Positions 18,301 through 27,051 of a stretch of 64,000 nt of DNA are shown in pieces (position 1 is the stretch's first letter; the number at the start of each line of letters is the position of its first letter). The position numbers and the translations under genes are program-made. Location: NCBI RefSeq assembly GCF_003858645.1, contig NZ_RQJP01000001.1, positions 1,488,001 through 1,552,000 on the forward strand, given 5' to 3'. Source of the stretch: Larkinella knui. GTDB taxonomy: Bacteria; Bacteroidota; Bacteroidia; Cytophagales; Spirosomataceae. Below the pieces are notes generated by a model, which ran no database searches, was not told the origin of the DNA, and saw nothing but the letters and a program-made list of their open reading frames with translations.

Positions 18301-18576
18301 ATGTATTTAAATACCGAAAAAAAGCAAGAAATCTTTGCTGCTCAGGGGTTCAAAAGAACTGCGGATGACTCTGGGTCGGCTGAATCTCAGATTGCACTGT
18401 TCACATTCCGGATTAACCACCTGACAGAGCATCTGAAAAAGCACAAACATGATTACGGCACCCGCCTGGGCCTACTGAAACTGGTAGGAAAGCGACGTCG
18501 GTTGCTGAATTATCTGCAAAAAATAGAAATCGGTCGCTACCGGGCGATTATTGCCGAATTAGGCCTCCGGAAGTAA
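18301..18576 (+). CDS. rpsO: 30S ribosomal protein S15
   Basis: The 91-aa protein carries the S15 signature through [20 protein letters not shown] and [10 protein letters not shown]. It binds 16S rRNA early in small-subunit assembly. It sits just before pnp, the classical rpsO-pnp order, with a strong terminator in between. Confidence 0.97.
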   Translation: MYLNTEKKQEIFAAQGFKRTADDSGSAESQIALFTFRINHLTEHLKKHKHDYGTRLGLLKLVGKRRRLLNYLQKIEIGRYRAIIAELGLRK

Positions 18577-18587
18577 TTCTTCAAGTC

Positions 18588-18620
18588 AATCAGGGAACCC
18601 GCCAAACAGGTTCCCTGATT
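18588..18620 (+). terminator. Terminator between rpsO and pnp
   Basis: A perfect 12-bp stem (AATCAGGGAACC at 18588-18599 with 18609-18620) has a 9-nt loop and ends in T-rich sequence. It would limit read-through from rpsO into pnp. Confidence 0.82.
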
Positions 18621-18772
18621 TTGTGTTTACGTTTTTAATTAAGGCTGTTTTCTTGATTTTTTTACGTTCGGTTCGTCCGACGGTGCAGTCTGCGAGTAAG
18701 TATGTCTAGTTGCGGTCTTTCAGTAGAAACAATCGGTTTATAAAGCGGCTGTCGTGTATCATTCTATAAAGT

Positions 18773-20914
18773 ATGTCACAAATCATCACAAAATCCATTA
18801 CCCTTCCTGACGGACGTACCATCACTATCGAAACCGGTAAACTGGCTCGCCAGGCCGACGGTGCGGTAGTTGTTCGCTTGGGCGATACCATGTTGCTGGC
18901 AACAGTCGTATCGAATAAAGAAGGAAAAGAAGGAGCCGATTTTCTGCCCCTTTCCGTTGATTATCAGGAGAAATTCGCGGCTTCCGGACGCATTCCGGGT
19001 AGCTTCCAGCGCCGGGAAGGCCGGTTGGGCGATCACGAAGTCCTGATCAGCCGCCTGGTCGACCGCGCGCTGCGTCCGATTTTTCCGGAGGATTATCACG
19101 CCGATACCCAGGTCATGATTACCTTGATTTCGGCCGATGCCGAAGTGTTGCCGGATGCCCTGGCTGCCCTGGCCGCTTCGGCCGCTCTGGCGGTTTCGGA
19201 TATTCCGTTCAATGGGCCGATTTCGGAAGTGCGCGTCGCTAAAATCGATGGCGAATACCTGGTTAACCCCAAAACGTCTGAGCTGGAACGGGCAACGCTC
19301 GATCTGATCGTGGCCGCAACGGCCAAAGACATTTGTATGGTGGAAGGCCAGATGAACGAATGTTCCGAAGATGAAGTGGTCGAGGCTCTCAAAGTGGCTC
19401 ACGAAGTCATCAAATTGCAGTGTGCCGTTCAAAAAGAACTGGAAGCCGCCGTTGGTAAACAGGAAAAACGCGTATACAGTCACGAGACGCACGACGAAGA
19501 ACTCCGTCAGCTCGTGAAAGCGCAATGTTACGATAAAGTATACGCCGTTGCCCTGCAGGCAAATAAAAATAAAAAGGTTCGCAGCGAATCCTTCAAAGCG
19601 GTTTTTGACGAATTTAAAAACGTCCTCTTTCCGGATGGCGACGTGGATTCCTTCAAACTGTCGCTGGCGAAAACCTATTTTCACGATGTGCAGTGGGAAG
19701 CCTCCCGCCGGTTGGTGCTCGATGAGCGGTATCGTTTGGATGGTCGGAAATTAGACGAAATCCGTCAGATTACGACCGAAGTCGATTACCTGCCTTCCGC
19801 TCACGGTTCGGCGGTGTTCACCCGCGGTGAAACCCAATCCCTGACGACGGTGACGCTCGGTACGAAAATGGATGAGCAGATTGTCGATCAGGCCATGCTT
19901 CAGGGCTATTCCAAATTCCTGCTTCATTATAACTTTCCCGGTTTTTCGACGGGTGAGGTAAAACCGAATCGCGGAGCGGGTCGCCGGGAAATTGGTCACG
20001 GAAATCTGGCGCACCGGGCATTGAAAAAAGTGCTGCCGCCGGAAGCCGACAATCCGTACACCATCCGGATCGTTTCCGATATTCTGGAATCCAATGGATC
20101 ATCCTCGATGGCGACGGTTTGCGCCGGAACGCTGGCGCTGATGGATGCCGGGGTAAAAATAAAAGCACCGGTGGCCGGTATTGCCATGGGATTGATTACG
20201 GATAACACCGGCAAATACGCCGTTCTGTCCGACATCCTGGGCGATGAAGACCACCTGGGCGACATGGACTTCAAAGTGACGGGTACCGAAGCCGGTATTA
20301 CGGCTTGCCAGATGGATATTAAAGTGGACGGTTTGTCGTATGAAGTGCTGACCGAAGCCTTGCAACAGGCCAAAGCTGGCCGTCTGCACATTCTGGGCGA
20401 AATGAACAAGTCGCTCTCGGCACCCCGTCCGGAACTGAAACCCCACGCTCCCCGGGCCATTACCATCAAGATCGACCGCGAGTTTATTGGCGCCGTAATC
20501 GGACCCGGCGGGAAGGTCGTGCAGGAAATTCAGAAAGAATCCGGCACTACGATTGTGATCGAAGAAAAAGATAACGCCGGCTATGTCAACATTTTCTCGA
20601 CCAATCAGGTTGGGATGGACAAAGCCGTATCCCGGATCAGAGGGATTGTGACCGTTCCCGAGGTGGGTGAGATTTATGACGGAAAAGTGAAGACCATCAT
20701 GCCATTTGGTGCCTTCGTCGAGTTCCTGCCGGGCAAAGATGGATTGTTGCACATTTCCGAGATCAAGTGGGATCGTCTAGAAACCATGGATGGGGTCCTT
20801 GAAGTGGGTGAAGAGGTACGGGTTAAGTTGATCGAAGTCGACAAAAAAACCGGAAAATACCGTCTCTCACGGAAAATTCTACTTCCCAGGCCCGTGAACA
20901 AAAATCCAGCCTGA
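18773..20914 (+). CDS. pnp: Polyribonucleotide nucleotidyltransferase (PNPase)
   Basis: This 713-aa phosphorolytic 3'-5' exoribonuclease acts in RNA decay. Two RNase PH domains (about 10-220 and 310-530) flank an all-helical linker. The first has the [14 protein letters not shown] motif and the second [20 protein letters not shown] and the acidic [16 protein letters not shown] catalytic segment. A KH domain ([19 protein letters not shown]) and an S1 domain ([20 protein letters not shown]) complete it. About 195 bp separate it from rpsO. Confidence 0.97.
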   Translation: MSQIITKSITLPDGRTITIETGKLARQADGAVVVRLGDTMLLATVVSNKEGKEGADFLPLSVDYQEKFAASGRIPGSFQRREGRLGDHEVLISRLVDRALRPIFPEDYHADTQVMITLISADAEVLPDALAALAASAALAVSDIPFNGPISEVRVAKIDGEYLVNPKTSELERATLDLIVAATAKDICMVEGQMNECSEDEVVEALKVAHEVIKLQCAVQKELEAAVGKQEKRVYSHETHDEELRQLVKAQCYDKVYAVALQANKNKKVRSESFKAVFDEFKNVLFPDGDVDSFKLSLAKTYFHDVQWEASRRLVLDERYRLDGRKLDEIRQITTEVDYLPSAHGSAVFTRGETQSLTTVTLGTKMDEQIVDQAMLQGYSKFLLHYNFPGFSTGEVKPNRGAGRREIGHGNLAHRALKKVLPPEADNPYTIRIVSDILESNGSSSMATVCAGTLALMDAGVKIKAPVAGIAMGLITDNTGKYAVLSDILGDEDHLGDMDFKVTGTEAGITACQMDIKVDGLSYEVLTEALQQAKAGRLHILGEMNKSLSAPRPELKPHAPRAITIKIDREFIGAVIGPGGKVVQEIQKESGTTIVIEEKDNAGYVNIFSTNQVGMDKAVSRIRGIVTVPEVGEIYDGKVKTIMPFGAFVEFLPGKDGLLHISEIKWDRLETMDGVLEVGEEVRVKLIEVDKKTGKYRLSRKILLPRPVNKNPA

Positions 20915-21007
20915 TTTGTTATTTTTTGTGTACAGAATCAGTACATGATTTCGTTACCAATTGGACTCGCGTAGGCGTTCACCCGATGAAGTAGTAATAA
21001 AACCGGA

Positions 21008-21023
21008 CTGCCGGAAGGCAGTA
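21008..21023 (+). promoter_or_regulatory. GNRA-capped hairpin just upstream of the rpoD start codon
   Basis: ACTGCC-GGAA-GGCAGT forms a perfect 6-bp stem with a GNRA tetraloop, ending 8 nt before the ATG at 21032. It covers the place where a ribosome would land, so it may tune rpoD translation. Function is inferred from position only. Confidence 0.5.
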
Positions 21024-21031
21024 TTCCGTAC

Positions 21032-21895
21032 ATGAGACAGCTAAAGATTTCAAAACAGATTACCAACCGCGAGAGCCAGTCGCTTGACAAATATTTGCAG
21101 GAGATTGGTAAAGTGGACTTGTTAACGCCCGACGAAGAAGTACAGTTGGCACAGAAAATCCGGGAAGGCGATCAGTTGTCGCTCGAACGATTGACCAAAG
21201 CCAACCTGCGTTTCGTCGTATCCGTAGCAAAGCAGTACCAGAACCAGGGTTTATCGCTGGGTGACCTTATTAACGAAGGAAACCTGGGCTTGATCAAAGC
21301 CGCCCAGCGGTTTGACGAAACCCGGGGGTTTAAATTTATATCGTATGCCGTTTGGTGGATTCGCCAGTCGATTTTGCAGGCCCTGGCCGAACAGTCGCGG
21401 ATTGTTCGTCTGCCGCTCAATCGGGTCGGTTCGCTGAACAAGATTTCCAAGACGTTCTCCGACCTGGAGCAGAAATTCGAACGGGAACCGTCACCGGAAG
21501 AATTGGCCGCCGTGCTGGAGATTTCGGCCGCCGAGGTCGTCGATACGCTGAAAATTTCCGGTCGTCACGTATCCATGGATGCGCCGTTCGTTCAGGGCGA
21601 AGAAAACAGTTTGCTCGACGTTCTGGAAAATGACGGCGAAGACAAACCGGATTCGGGTCTGATCAACGACTCCCTGCGGAAAGAAGTACAACGCGCCCTG
21701 TCGACGCTGACCCAACGGGAAGCCGACGTGATTACGCTCTACTTTGGCCTGAATGGAGAACATGCGATGACGCTCGAAGAAATTGGGGAGAAATTTAACC
21801 TCACCCGGGAACGCGTTCGGCAGATTAAAGAAAAAGCCATCCGCCGTCTGCGGCATACCTCCCGCTCGAAAGCGTTGAAAACGTATTTAGGATAA
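21032..21895 (+). CDS. rpoD: Primary sigma factor RpoD/SigA
   Basis: The 287-aa protein is the short Bacteroidota-type housekeeping sigma factor. It lacks region 1.1. Region 1.2 is [15 protein letters not shown], region 2 contains [22 protein letters not shown] and [19 protein letters not shown], region 3 follows, and region 4.2 is the HTH with [20 protein letters not shown]. It should recognise the TTG/TAnnTTTG promoters seen at many genes in this window. A hairpin precedes the start codon and a large inverted repeat follows the stop. Confidence 0.96.
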   Translation: MRQLKISKQITNRESQSLDKYLQEIGKVDLLTPDEEVQLAQKIREGDQLSLERLTKANLRFVVSVAKQYQNQGLSLGDLINEGNLGLIKAAQRFDETRGFKFISYAVWWIRQSILQALAEQSRIVRLPLNRVGSLNKISKTFSDLEQKFEREPSPEELAAVLEISAAEVVDTLKISGRHVSMDAPFVQGEENSLLDVLENDGEDKPDSGLINDSLRKEVQRALSTLTQREADVITLYFGLNGEHAMTLEEIGEKFNLTRERVRQIKEKAIRRLRHTSRSKALKTYLG

Positions 21896-21906
21896 ACGAT
21901 TCGTAG

Positions 21907-21989
21907 TTAAACGTCGAAGTCGTAAAGAAAACGTCGGGCATGCAGCGTAATTTGCTGACCCGGTTTTTCTTTGCGACTTCGGCGTTTAA
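21907..21989. repeat. 25-bp inverted repeat between rpoD and menD
   Basis: Arms at 21907-21931 and 21965-21989 pair over 25 bp with only two G-U wobbles (TTAAACGTCGAAGTCG and its partner). Inside are partial stems around a CAGC/GCTG pair. It lies 11 bp after the rpoD stop and 15 bp before the menD start. It could act as rpoD terminator or as an mRNA boundary element, but no clean U-run follows. Confidence 0.65.
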
Positions 21990-22004
21990 AACCCTCCGAC
22001 TTTT

Positions 22005-23747
22005 GTGGCTATTCATCAGCACGTACTCAATCTCGTCGAATTGTGTGTTCGCAAGGGCCTGCGGCAAGCCATCATTTCGCCGGGCTCCCGCAGTGCGCCC
22101 CTGACGCTGGCGCTGGCGCGCCATCCGGAAATGACCACCCGCGCCGTCGCCGATGAACGGTCCGCCGGATTCATTGCCCTGGGCATGGCCCAGCAACTTC
22201 GCCAGCCCGTCATTGTGGTTTGTACCTCGGGCAGTGCAGTTTACAATCTGGCCCCCGCCGTCGCCGAAGCGTATTTCCAGGAAATACCGCTGTTGATTCT
22301 GACGGCCGACCGGCCGAAGGACTGGACACACCAGCAGGATGGACAAACCATTTACCAGACCGAAATTTTTGGAAAACACGTCAAACGTTCGTTTGAACTG
22401 CCCGCCGACTTTATTCACGCCGACGCCCGGTGGTTTGCCGAACGGGTGACGAACGAAGCCGTCGATCTGGCGCGGACTGAACCACGCGGGCCGGTGCATA
22501 TTAACATTCCCCTGCGCGAGCCGTTGTATCCGACTGGTGAAGAAACCTTTCAGTATGGGCCGGTCCGGGTGATCGAACAGGTGACGGCAGCACCCGCTTT
22601 GGCACCGGAAACCTGGCATCAGATTCAGCAGGAGTGGGAAACCGCCGAACGAAAACTAATTGCCATTGGACAGGGCCCGCACGACCCGGCTCTGCTGGCG
22701 ATTCTCAAAAAAATGAGTGACGAGTGGCGAATTCCGGTGGTGGGCGATGCGATTTCGAATTTGCCGCGAAACGACGAATTTGGGACACAGCTCGATGTGT
22801 TTCTGGGGGGAACCGACGAGGAGATGAACAAAGAGCTGGTTCCGGATTTGCTGATCACCTGCGGTCAATCTTTTCTGTCGAAACAGTTTAAACTCTTTTT
22901 ACGGAATCATCAGCCCCGTTCGCACTGGCAGATTCAACCGCACAACCGCCTGGCCGATCCATTTCAATCGTTAACGCGGTTGATCCCGTATGAACCGGCG
23001 GCTTTTTTTGAAAAACTGTTTTCGGATATCGACTACCAGCGGTTTGTCAGCAATGACGATGACGATTCCGATGATCATTTTCAGGAAAACTGGCGGGCAT
23101 TGGATCGGAAAGCCACGCGACTGGTGAGCCAGTTTCTGAAAGACGATGCCGTTTTTCACGAGTGGGCAGTCATTCAGCGAATTTTAGATGCCCTACCGGT
23201 TGAGAGCCAGCTCCATGTGGCCAATAGTATGCCCGTCCGGTACGTGAATCTTTCTGGGCTGGCCGAACAGCAGCAGGTTGAGGTTTTTGCCAATCGTGGT
23301 ACGAGCGGTATCGATGGCTGCCTGAGTACGGCGGTAGGGGCGGCTTTGACGACGGATAAGGTGGTGACGGCTTTGATTGGTGATGTGGCTTTTTTTTATG
23401 ACCGGAATGCCCTCTGGAATTCGCTGGTTCCTCCCAATCTGCGGATAATCGTGCTCAATAATCACGGCGGCAATATTTTCCGGATTATCGACGGCCCGTC
23501 CAGGCAACCGGAATTGGACGCGTATTTTGAAACGGCTCAACCGCTTTCGGCCGAAAATACCGCAAAAGATGCAAACCTGGTTTATACCAACGTTTTCTCC
23601 TACGGCGAATTAAAAACCGCACTGGCTGATTTCTTCACAACGGGTGATTCCGCAAAAATGCTGGAAATCCAGACCGACCGGCGGGTCAACGCCGAACAGT
23701 TTCAGCGGTATAAGCAGCTGGTGCAGGACACATTTCGCGGAATTTAG
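22005..23747 (+). CDS. menD: SEPHCHC synthase MenD
   Basis: MenD is a thiamine-diphosphate enzyme that joins isochorismate to 2-oxoglutarate-derived succinic semialdehyde in menaquinone synthesis. The start is a GTG, since an in-frame TAA lies at 21987-21989 and no ATG intervenes. The N-terminal pyrimidine-binding domain has IISPGSRSAPLTLALA and ADERSAGFIALGMA. The C-terminal domain has NRGTSGIDGCLSTAVG and the ThDP-Mg motif with GDVAFFYDRNALWN and NNHGGNIF. Length 580 aa is typical. Its TAG overlaps the stop codon of the convergent TPR gene by 4 bp. Confidence 0.95.
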   Translation: MAIHQHVLNLVELCVRKGLRQAIISPGSRSAPLTLALARHPEMTTRAVADERSAGFIALGMAQQLRQPVIVVCTSGSAVYNLAPAVAEAYFQEIPLLILTADRPKDWTHQQDGQTIYQTEIFGKHVKRSFELPADFIHADARWFAERVTNEAVDLARTEPRGPVHINIPLREPLYPTGEETFQYGPVRVIEQVTAAPALAPETWHQIQQEWETAERKLIAIGQGPHDPALLAILKKMSDEWRIPVVGDAISNLPRNDEFGTQLDVFLGGTDEEMNKELVPDLLITCGQSFLSKQFKLFLRNHQPRSHWQIQPHNRLADPFQSLTRLIPYEPAAFFEKLFSDIDYQRFVSNDDDDSDDHFQENWRALDRKATRLVSQFLKDDAVFHEWAVIQRILDALPVESQLHVANSMPVRYVNLSGLAEQQQVEVFANRGTSGIDGCLSTAVGAALTTDKVVTALIGDVAFFYDRNALWNSLVPPNLRIIVLNNHGGNIFRIIDGPSRQPELDAYFETAQPLSAENTAKDANLVYTNVFSYGELKTALADFFTTGDSAKMLEIQTDRRVNAEQFQRYKQLVQDTFRGI

Positions 23748-24778
23748 CGGCAAAACCGGGTCTGTAGCGCTTTTGCCAGTTCATCACCGGCCTGGACGCC
23801 CGTTTGCCAGGTTTGGCAGGCTTGGGTCAGATCACCCGATTGCTGGTAGGCCTGCCCCAGATAGGTATAGATGTTTTCGACCGACGGATCGAGCCGTTCG
23901 GCGTCTTTCAAGGCGGTAATGGCCTGGGAAGGTTGGTTTTTGGTCAAATAATAAAGGCCCAGATTGCGGTGAGCCCAGCCATTTTGATCATCCAGTTTGA
24001 TGGACTGCTGAATGAGTTTCAACGCATCGTCAGGCCGATTGGATTGTAATAACACATAGCCTTTGTTATTGAGGTAATAAGGTTGGGTCGGTTGAAGTGC
24101 TAAGGCCTTGTCAATCAACGGTAACGCTTCGGCATATTTCTTTTCCCGGCCGAGGATCAATCCCAGGTTGTTGAAGGCGAAATGCTGCCTGGGATCAAGT
24201 TGGGTAGCTTGCCGGAAGTCGGCTTTGGCCAGATCGTATTGTTTCTGATTGAAATACAAAACACCCCGATTGGTCAGGGCTTCGGCATTTTTTGGATCTA
24301 AGGTCAGCGCTTTTTCAAAAGCAGCCTGAGCGGCTGAGAAATTCGACCGTTTCACCTGCACATTGCCGAGTCGAACATAAAAGTAGGTCGAATCGCTGTA
24401 AACCGGCCGGATTTTGTTCAGATCCTCGCTGCTTCCTGTCAGATCGTTCAAATCGGCGCGCACTTCCGCCCGGTTAAAGTACGCTTGCCAAAACTCAGCG
24501 TCTTTTTCGATGGCCTTGTTGTAATCCTCCAAAGCCGCCTGAAAATTGCCGATCCGGTACTTGGCCAGACCGCGATTGTTGTAGGCATCGGCAAAATCAG
24601 GATTTTTTTCGATAGCTTCGTTGTAGAACTTGATGGCTTGCCGGTATTCGCCGGATTGAAAAACCAGATTTCCCCGTTGAAAAAAGAGGGTGGCTTCATC
24701 CTGATCCGAGTTTGAACACCCGAAAAAAAAGAAACAAAGCGTCAGAAATACCGGATACGAAATAGAAATAGGTCGCAT
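23744..24778 (-). CDS. Tetratricopeptide-repeat lipoprotein
   Basis: I start at the ATG at 24778, giving MRPISISYPVFLTLCFFFFGCS, a lipoprotein signal peptide with a Cys after FFFFG; an ATG at 24790 is also possible. The rest (about 320 residues) is a run of eight or nine TPR units such as YRQAIKFYNEAIEKNPDFADAY and AYNNRGLAKYRIGNFQAALE. It should sit in the envelope as a protein-interaction scaffold. No enzymatic domain is seen. The tail overlaps menD by 4 bp, and the start is divergent from a small conserved gene. Confidence 0.85.
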   Translation of the reverse strand: MRPISISYPVFLTLCFFFFGCSNSDQDEATLFFQRGNLVFQSGEYRQAIKFYNEAIEKNPDFADAYNNRGLAKYRIGNFQAALEDYNKAIEKDAEFWQAYFNRAEVRADLNDLTGSSEDLNKIRPVYSDSTYFYVRLGNVQVKRSNFSAAQAAFEKALTLDPKNAEALTNRGVLYFNQKQYDLAKADFRQATQLDPRQHFAFNNLGLILGREKKYAEALPLIDKALALQPTQPYYLNNKGYVLLQSNRPDDALKLIQQSIKLDDQNGWAHRNLGLYYLTKNQPSQAITALKDAERLDPSVENIYTYLGQAYQQSGDLTQACQTWQTGVQAGDELAKALQTRFCR

Positions 24779-24845
24779 GGAGCGGGTCATCAGTTCATCA
24801 AATTGGCAATAAATACGAAACCTAACACTGTTAAATGGCAATACA

Positions 24846-25091
24846 ATGCGGTATATAAAAGAAATTTCGCATCCGGCTTTCCGAATGGGCTTATATGCCT
24901 GGAACAACAAATACATCGTCAAGATTGAAGCGGGGCTCTATGAACAGACGTACAAAATTAGCGAACTGGACGTGAACTCCGACGATGAGGTGATCCAATT
25001 GCTCGACGAACCTTTTATGCAAAAGGTAAACGAACGGTTTGGTCAGATGCACGAAGATTTTATGGAAGCCCGGCAGCGAAACGAATTTTGA
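24846..25091 (+). CDS. Small conserved hypothetical protein, 81 aa
   Basis: This acidic 81-residue protein has no signal peptide or membrane helix. It begins MRYIKEISHPAFRMGLYAWN and has a regular alternation of strands (NNKYIVKIEAG, YEQTYKIS) followed by helices (VIQLLDEPFMQKVNERFGQM). The codon use matches the neighbouring genes, and similar short proteins seem familiar from Cytophagales, so I consider it real. No function is known to me. It ends 1 bp from the convergent M61 peptidase gene. Confidence 0.7.
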   Translation: MRYIKEISHPAFRMGLYAWNNKYIVKIEAGLYEQTYKISELDVNSDDEVIQLLDEPFMQKVNERFGQMHEDFMEARQRNEF

Positions 25092-25092
25092 A

Positions 25093-26946
25093 TTAACTGT
25101 CCGATACCGAAAGCCATTTTCGGTAGAGAGTCCGTTGTTCCGTACCTGGATTGGAAACCGGTTCGATCCGGTAAGCCGCCAGTGGATTTCCGGTCAATTT
25201 CAGGGTTAGGGTTTTCAGCTGGCCATTCCGGTTGACGAGTAGGGTAAGGGTGGCATCCGGGGGATACGCATCCAGCGTTTTCTGTAGATCGGTCCCGGCC
25301 CGAAGGTTATCGATCGAGATAATTTCATCGTTTACATTCAGGCCGTACGTCCAGGCGGGAGAGTCGCGCCGGACGGCGGAAACCGTCAGCTTCCCATCGG
25401 CATATTTGGTCATCGCGCCCAGATACGCATCCTGTTTGCTGGCGCTGGCATCCACCAGTTTGAGCCCCACCGGATTCAGGAACGTGTTGTAGTCAATTTT
25501 CGCGGTGCCGAAAACATACTTCTGGAAAAAATCATCCAGTTTACGGCCCGCGATCGTTTCAACGGCCTGCTGGAATTCATCATCCGTAAAACCGCGTTTC
25601 AAATTCTTGTAATACGTAGCATACAGGAGACGCATGAGGTCGTCCAGATTTTTCTGTCCGTTGGTATTCGATACAATGACCAGATTGAGCAAACCGCCGA
25701 GAACGCTGCCTTTGCTGTAGTAGGAAACCGTGCTGTTGACCGAATTCTCATTGGGACGGTACAGTTTAATCCAGGCATCCAGGCTCGATTCGGCCACGGA
25801 CTGCACCGCATTGCCGGGTGAGTTTTCAATACCGGTTATCTCTCCCGCGAAGGACCGCAGATAGGCTTCGGAGGTCAAAAAACCGCACCGTTTCAGAATC
25901 AGTGATTGGTAAAAAGTCGTAATTCCCTCCGAAACCCACAGCAGGTGCGTGTAGTTCTCGTTTTCGTAATCGAAAGGGCCGAGGGCTTTCGGCCGAATTC
26001 GCTTGACATTCCAGAGGTGAAAATATTCGTGGGCAACCAGGCTCAGCAAATTCTGGTAGAGCTGGCCGTTCAGAAAAGCGTTGCGGGTAACTTGGAGCGT
26101 TGTCGAATTGGCGTGTTCCAGACCACCACCGCCCGCGGGCGTTTGATGGATGATAAAGGTATAGTCTTTACACGGGTGTTCGCCGATAACCTTGAAGGCT
26201 TGCTCGCACACCCGTTTCATGTCGTCGGCCAGCCTGACGTCGTCATACAATTTTTCGCCGTATAGCGCCACCGTATGGGGAACTCCCGCAGCGGTGAACG
26301 AAATCGTGTGGTGATTGCCAATTTCGATCGGACTATCGACCAGCACATCATAATCGGCGGCTTCGAACGTATTGGCTTGTCCGGGAACAGCTGTCAGACC
26401 GGTCGAAATCTTTTTCCATTCTTTATACGGCTGAATCTGTACGCGGTGGGGCTGATTCCGGAGCTGATCGACATAGAGAAAGAGGCTGGCCCCGTTCAGA
26501 TAGCCGTGTGACGCGTCGATAAAACTGGTGCGTACGCTCAGTTCATACGCGTATACTTTATAACGAATCACAATCTGATCCGCAGCGGAATAGACCCGCC
26601 AGGTATTTTTTCGGATTTTCTCAGAGCGGACGGGCTGGTTATTGGTCACAGCCTGAAAGCCTTCCACATTTTTAGCATACTCGCGAATGAGGTACGAGCC
26701 CGGTGTCCAAACCGGCATTTTAACGTCAACATAGCCCGTCGGATTTCCTTTGGAACCGGATGCAATACCCGTCAAACGCATCTCCACTTCGAAATAATGC
26801 GTTTGTGGTTCGGGCATCGACAGGAGGTAGGTAATGGAAGGGGTGGGCGCGGAAGCGGGTGTAGGCGCTACTTTAAGCGAAGGAAATGCACTGGTTACAA
26901 AAGCCGGCAAACAGAGTAAAAAGAAAAGGCAATGATTTTTTTTCAT
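25093..26946 (-). CDS. M61 family metallopeptidase with PDZ domain
   Basis: The 617-aa protein has a signal peptide (MKKNHCLFFLLCLPAFVTSA), an N-terminal beta domain, and the M61 zinc motif HEYFHLWNVKRIRP with the conserved WVSEGITTFYQ downstream. A C-terminal PDZ domain spans about residues 505-590 (VSAVRRDSPAWTYGLNVNDEI). M61 enzymes cut after small residues such as glycine. Export to the periplasm or beyond is predicted; there is no type IX sorting domain. Confidence 0.92.
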   Translation of the reverse strand: MKKNHCLFFLLCLPAFVTSAFPSLKVAPTPASAPTPSITYLLSMPEPQTHYFEVEMRLTGIASGSKGNPTGYVDVKMPVWTPGSYLIREYAKNVEGFQAVTNNQPVRSEKIRKNTWRVYSAADQIVIRYKVYAYELSVRTSFIDASHGYLNGASLFLYVDQLRNQPHRVQIQPYKEWKKISTGLTAVPGQANTFEAADYDVLVDSPIEIGNHHTISFTAAGVPHTVALYGEKLYDDVRLADDMKRVCEQAFKVIGEHPCKDYTFIIHQTPAGGGGLEHANSTTLQVTRNAFLNGQLYQNLLSLVAHEYFHLWNVKRIRPKALGPFDYENENYTHLLWVSEGITTFYQSLILKRCGFLTSEAYLRSFAGEITGIENSPGNAVQSVAESSLDAWIKLYRPNENSVNSTVSYYSKGSVLGGLLNLVIVSNTNGQKNLDDLMRLLYATYYKNLKRGFTDDEFQQAVETIAGRKLDDFFQKYVFGTAKIDYNTFLNPVGLKLVDASASKQDAYLGAMTKYADGKLTVSAVRRDSPAWTYGLNVNDEIISIDNLRAGTDLQKTLDAYPPDATLTLLVNRNGQLKTLTLKLTGNPLAAYRIEPVSNPGTEQRTLYRKWLSVSDS

Positions 26947-27051
26947 ACGGAAATGCGTGTACTTTCGTTTTCAGATGGTAGAAACCCGTTCTTACGACCT
27001 ATAAAAGTAATAACGTAACTACGATAAATAAAATCTGTTTAACTCCAACGT

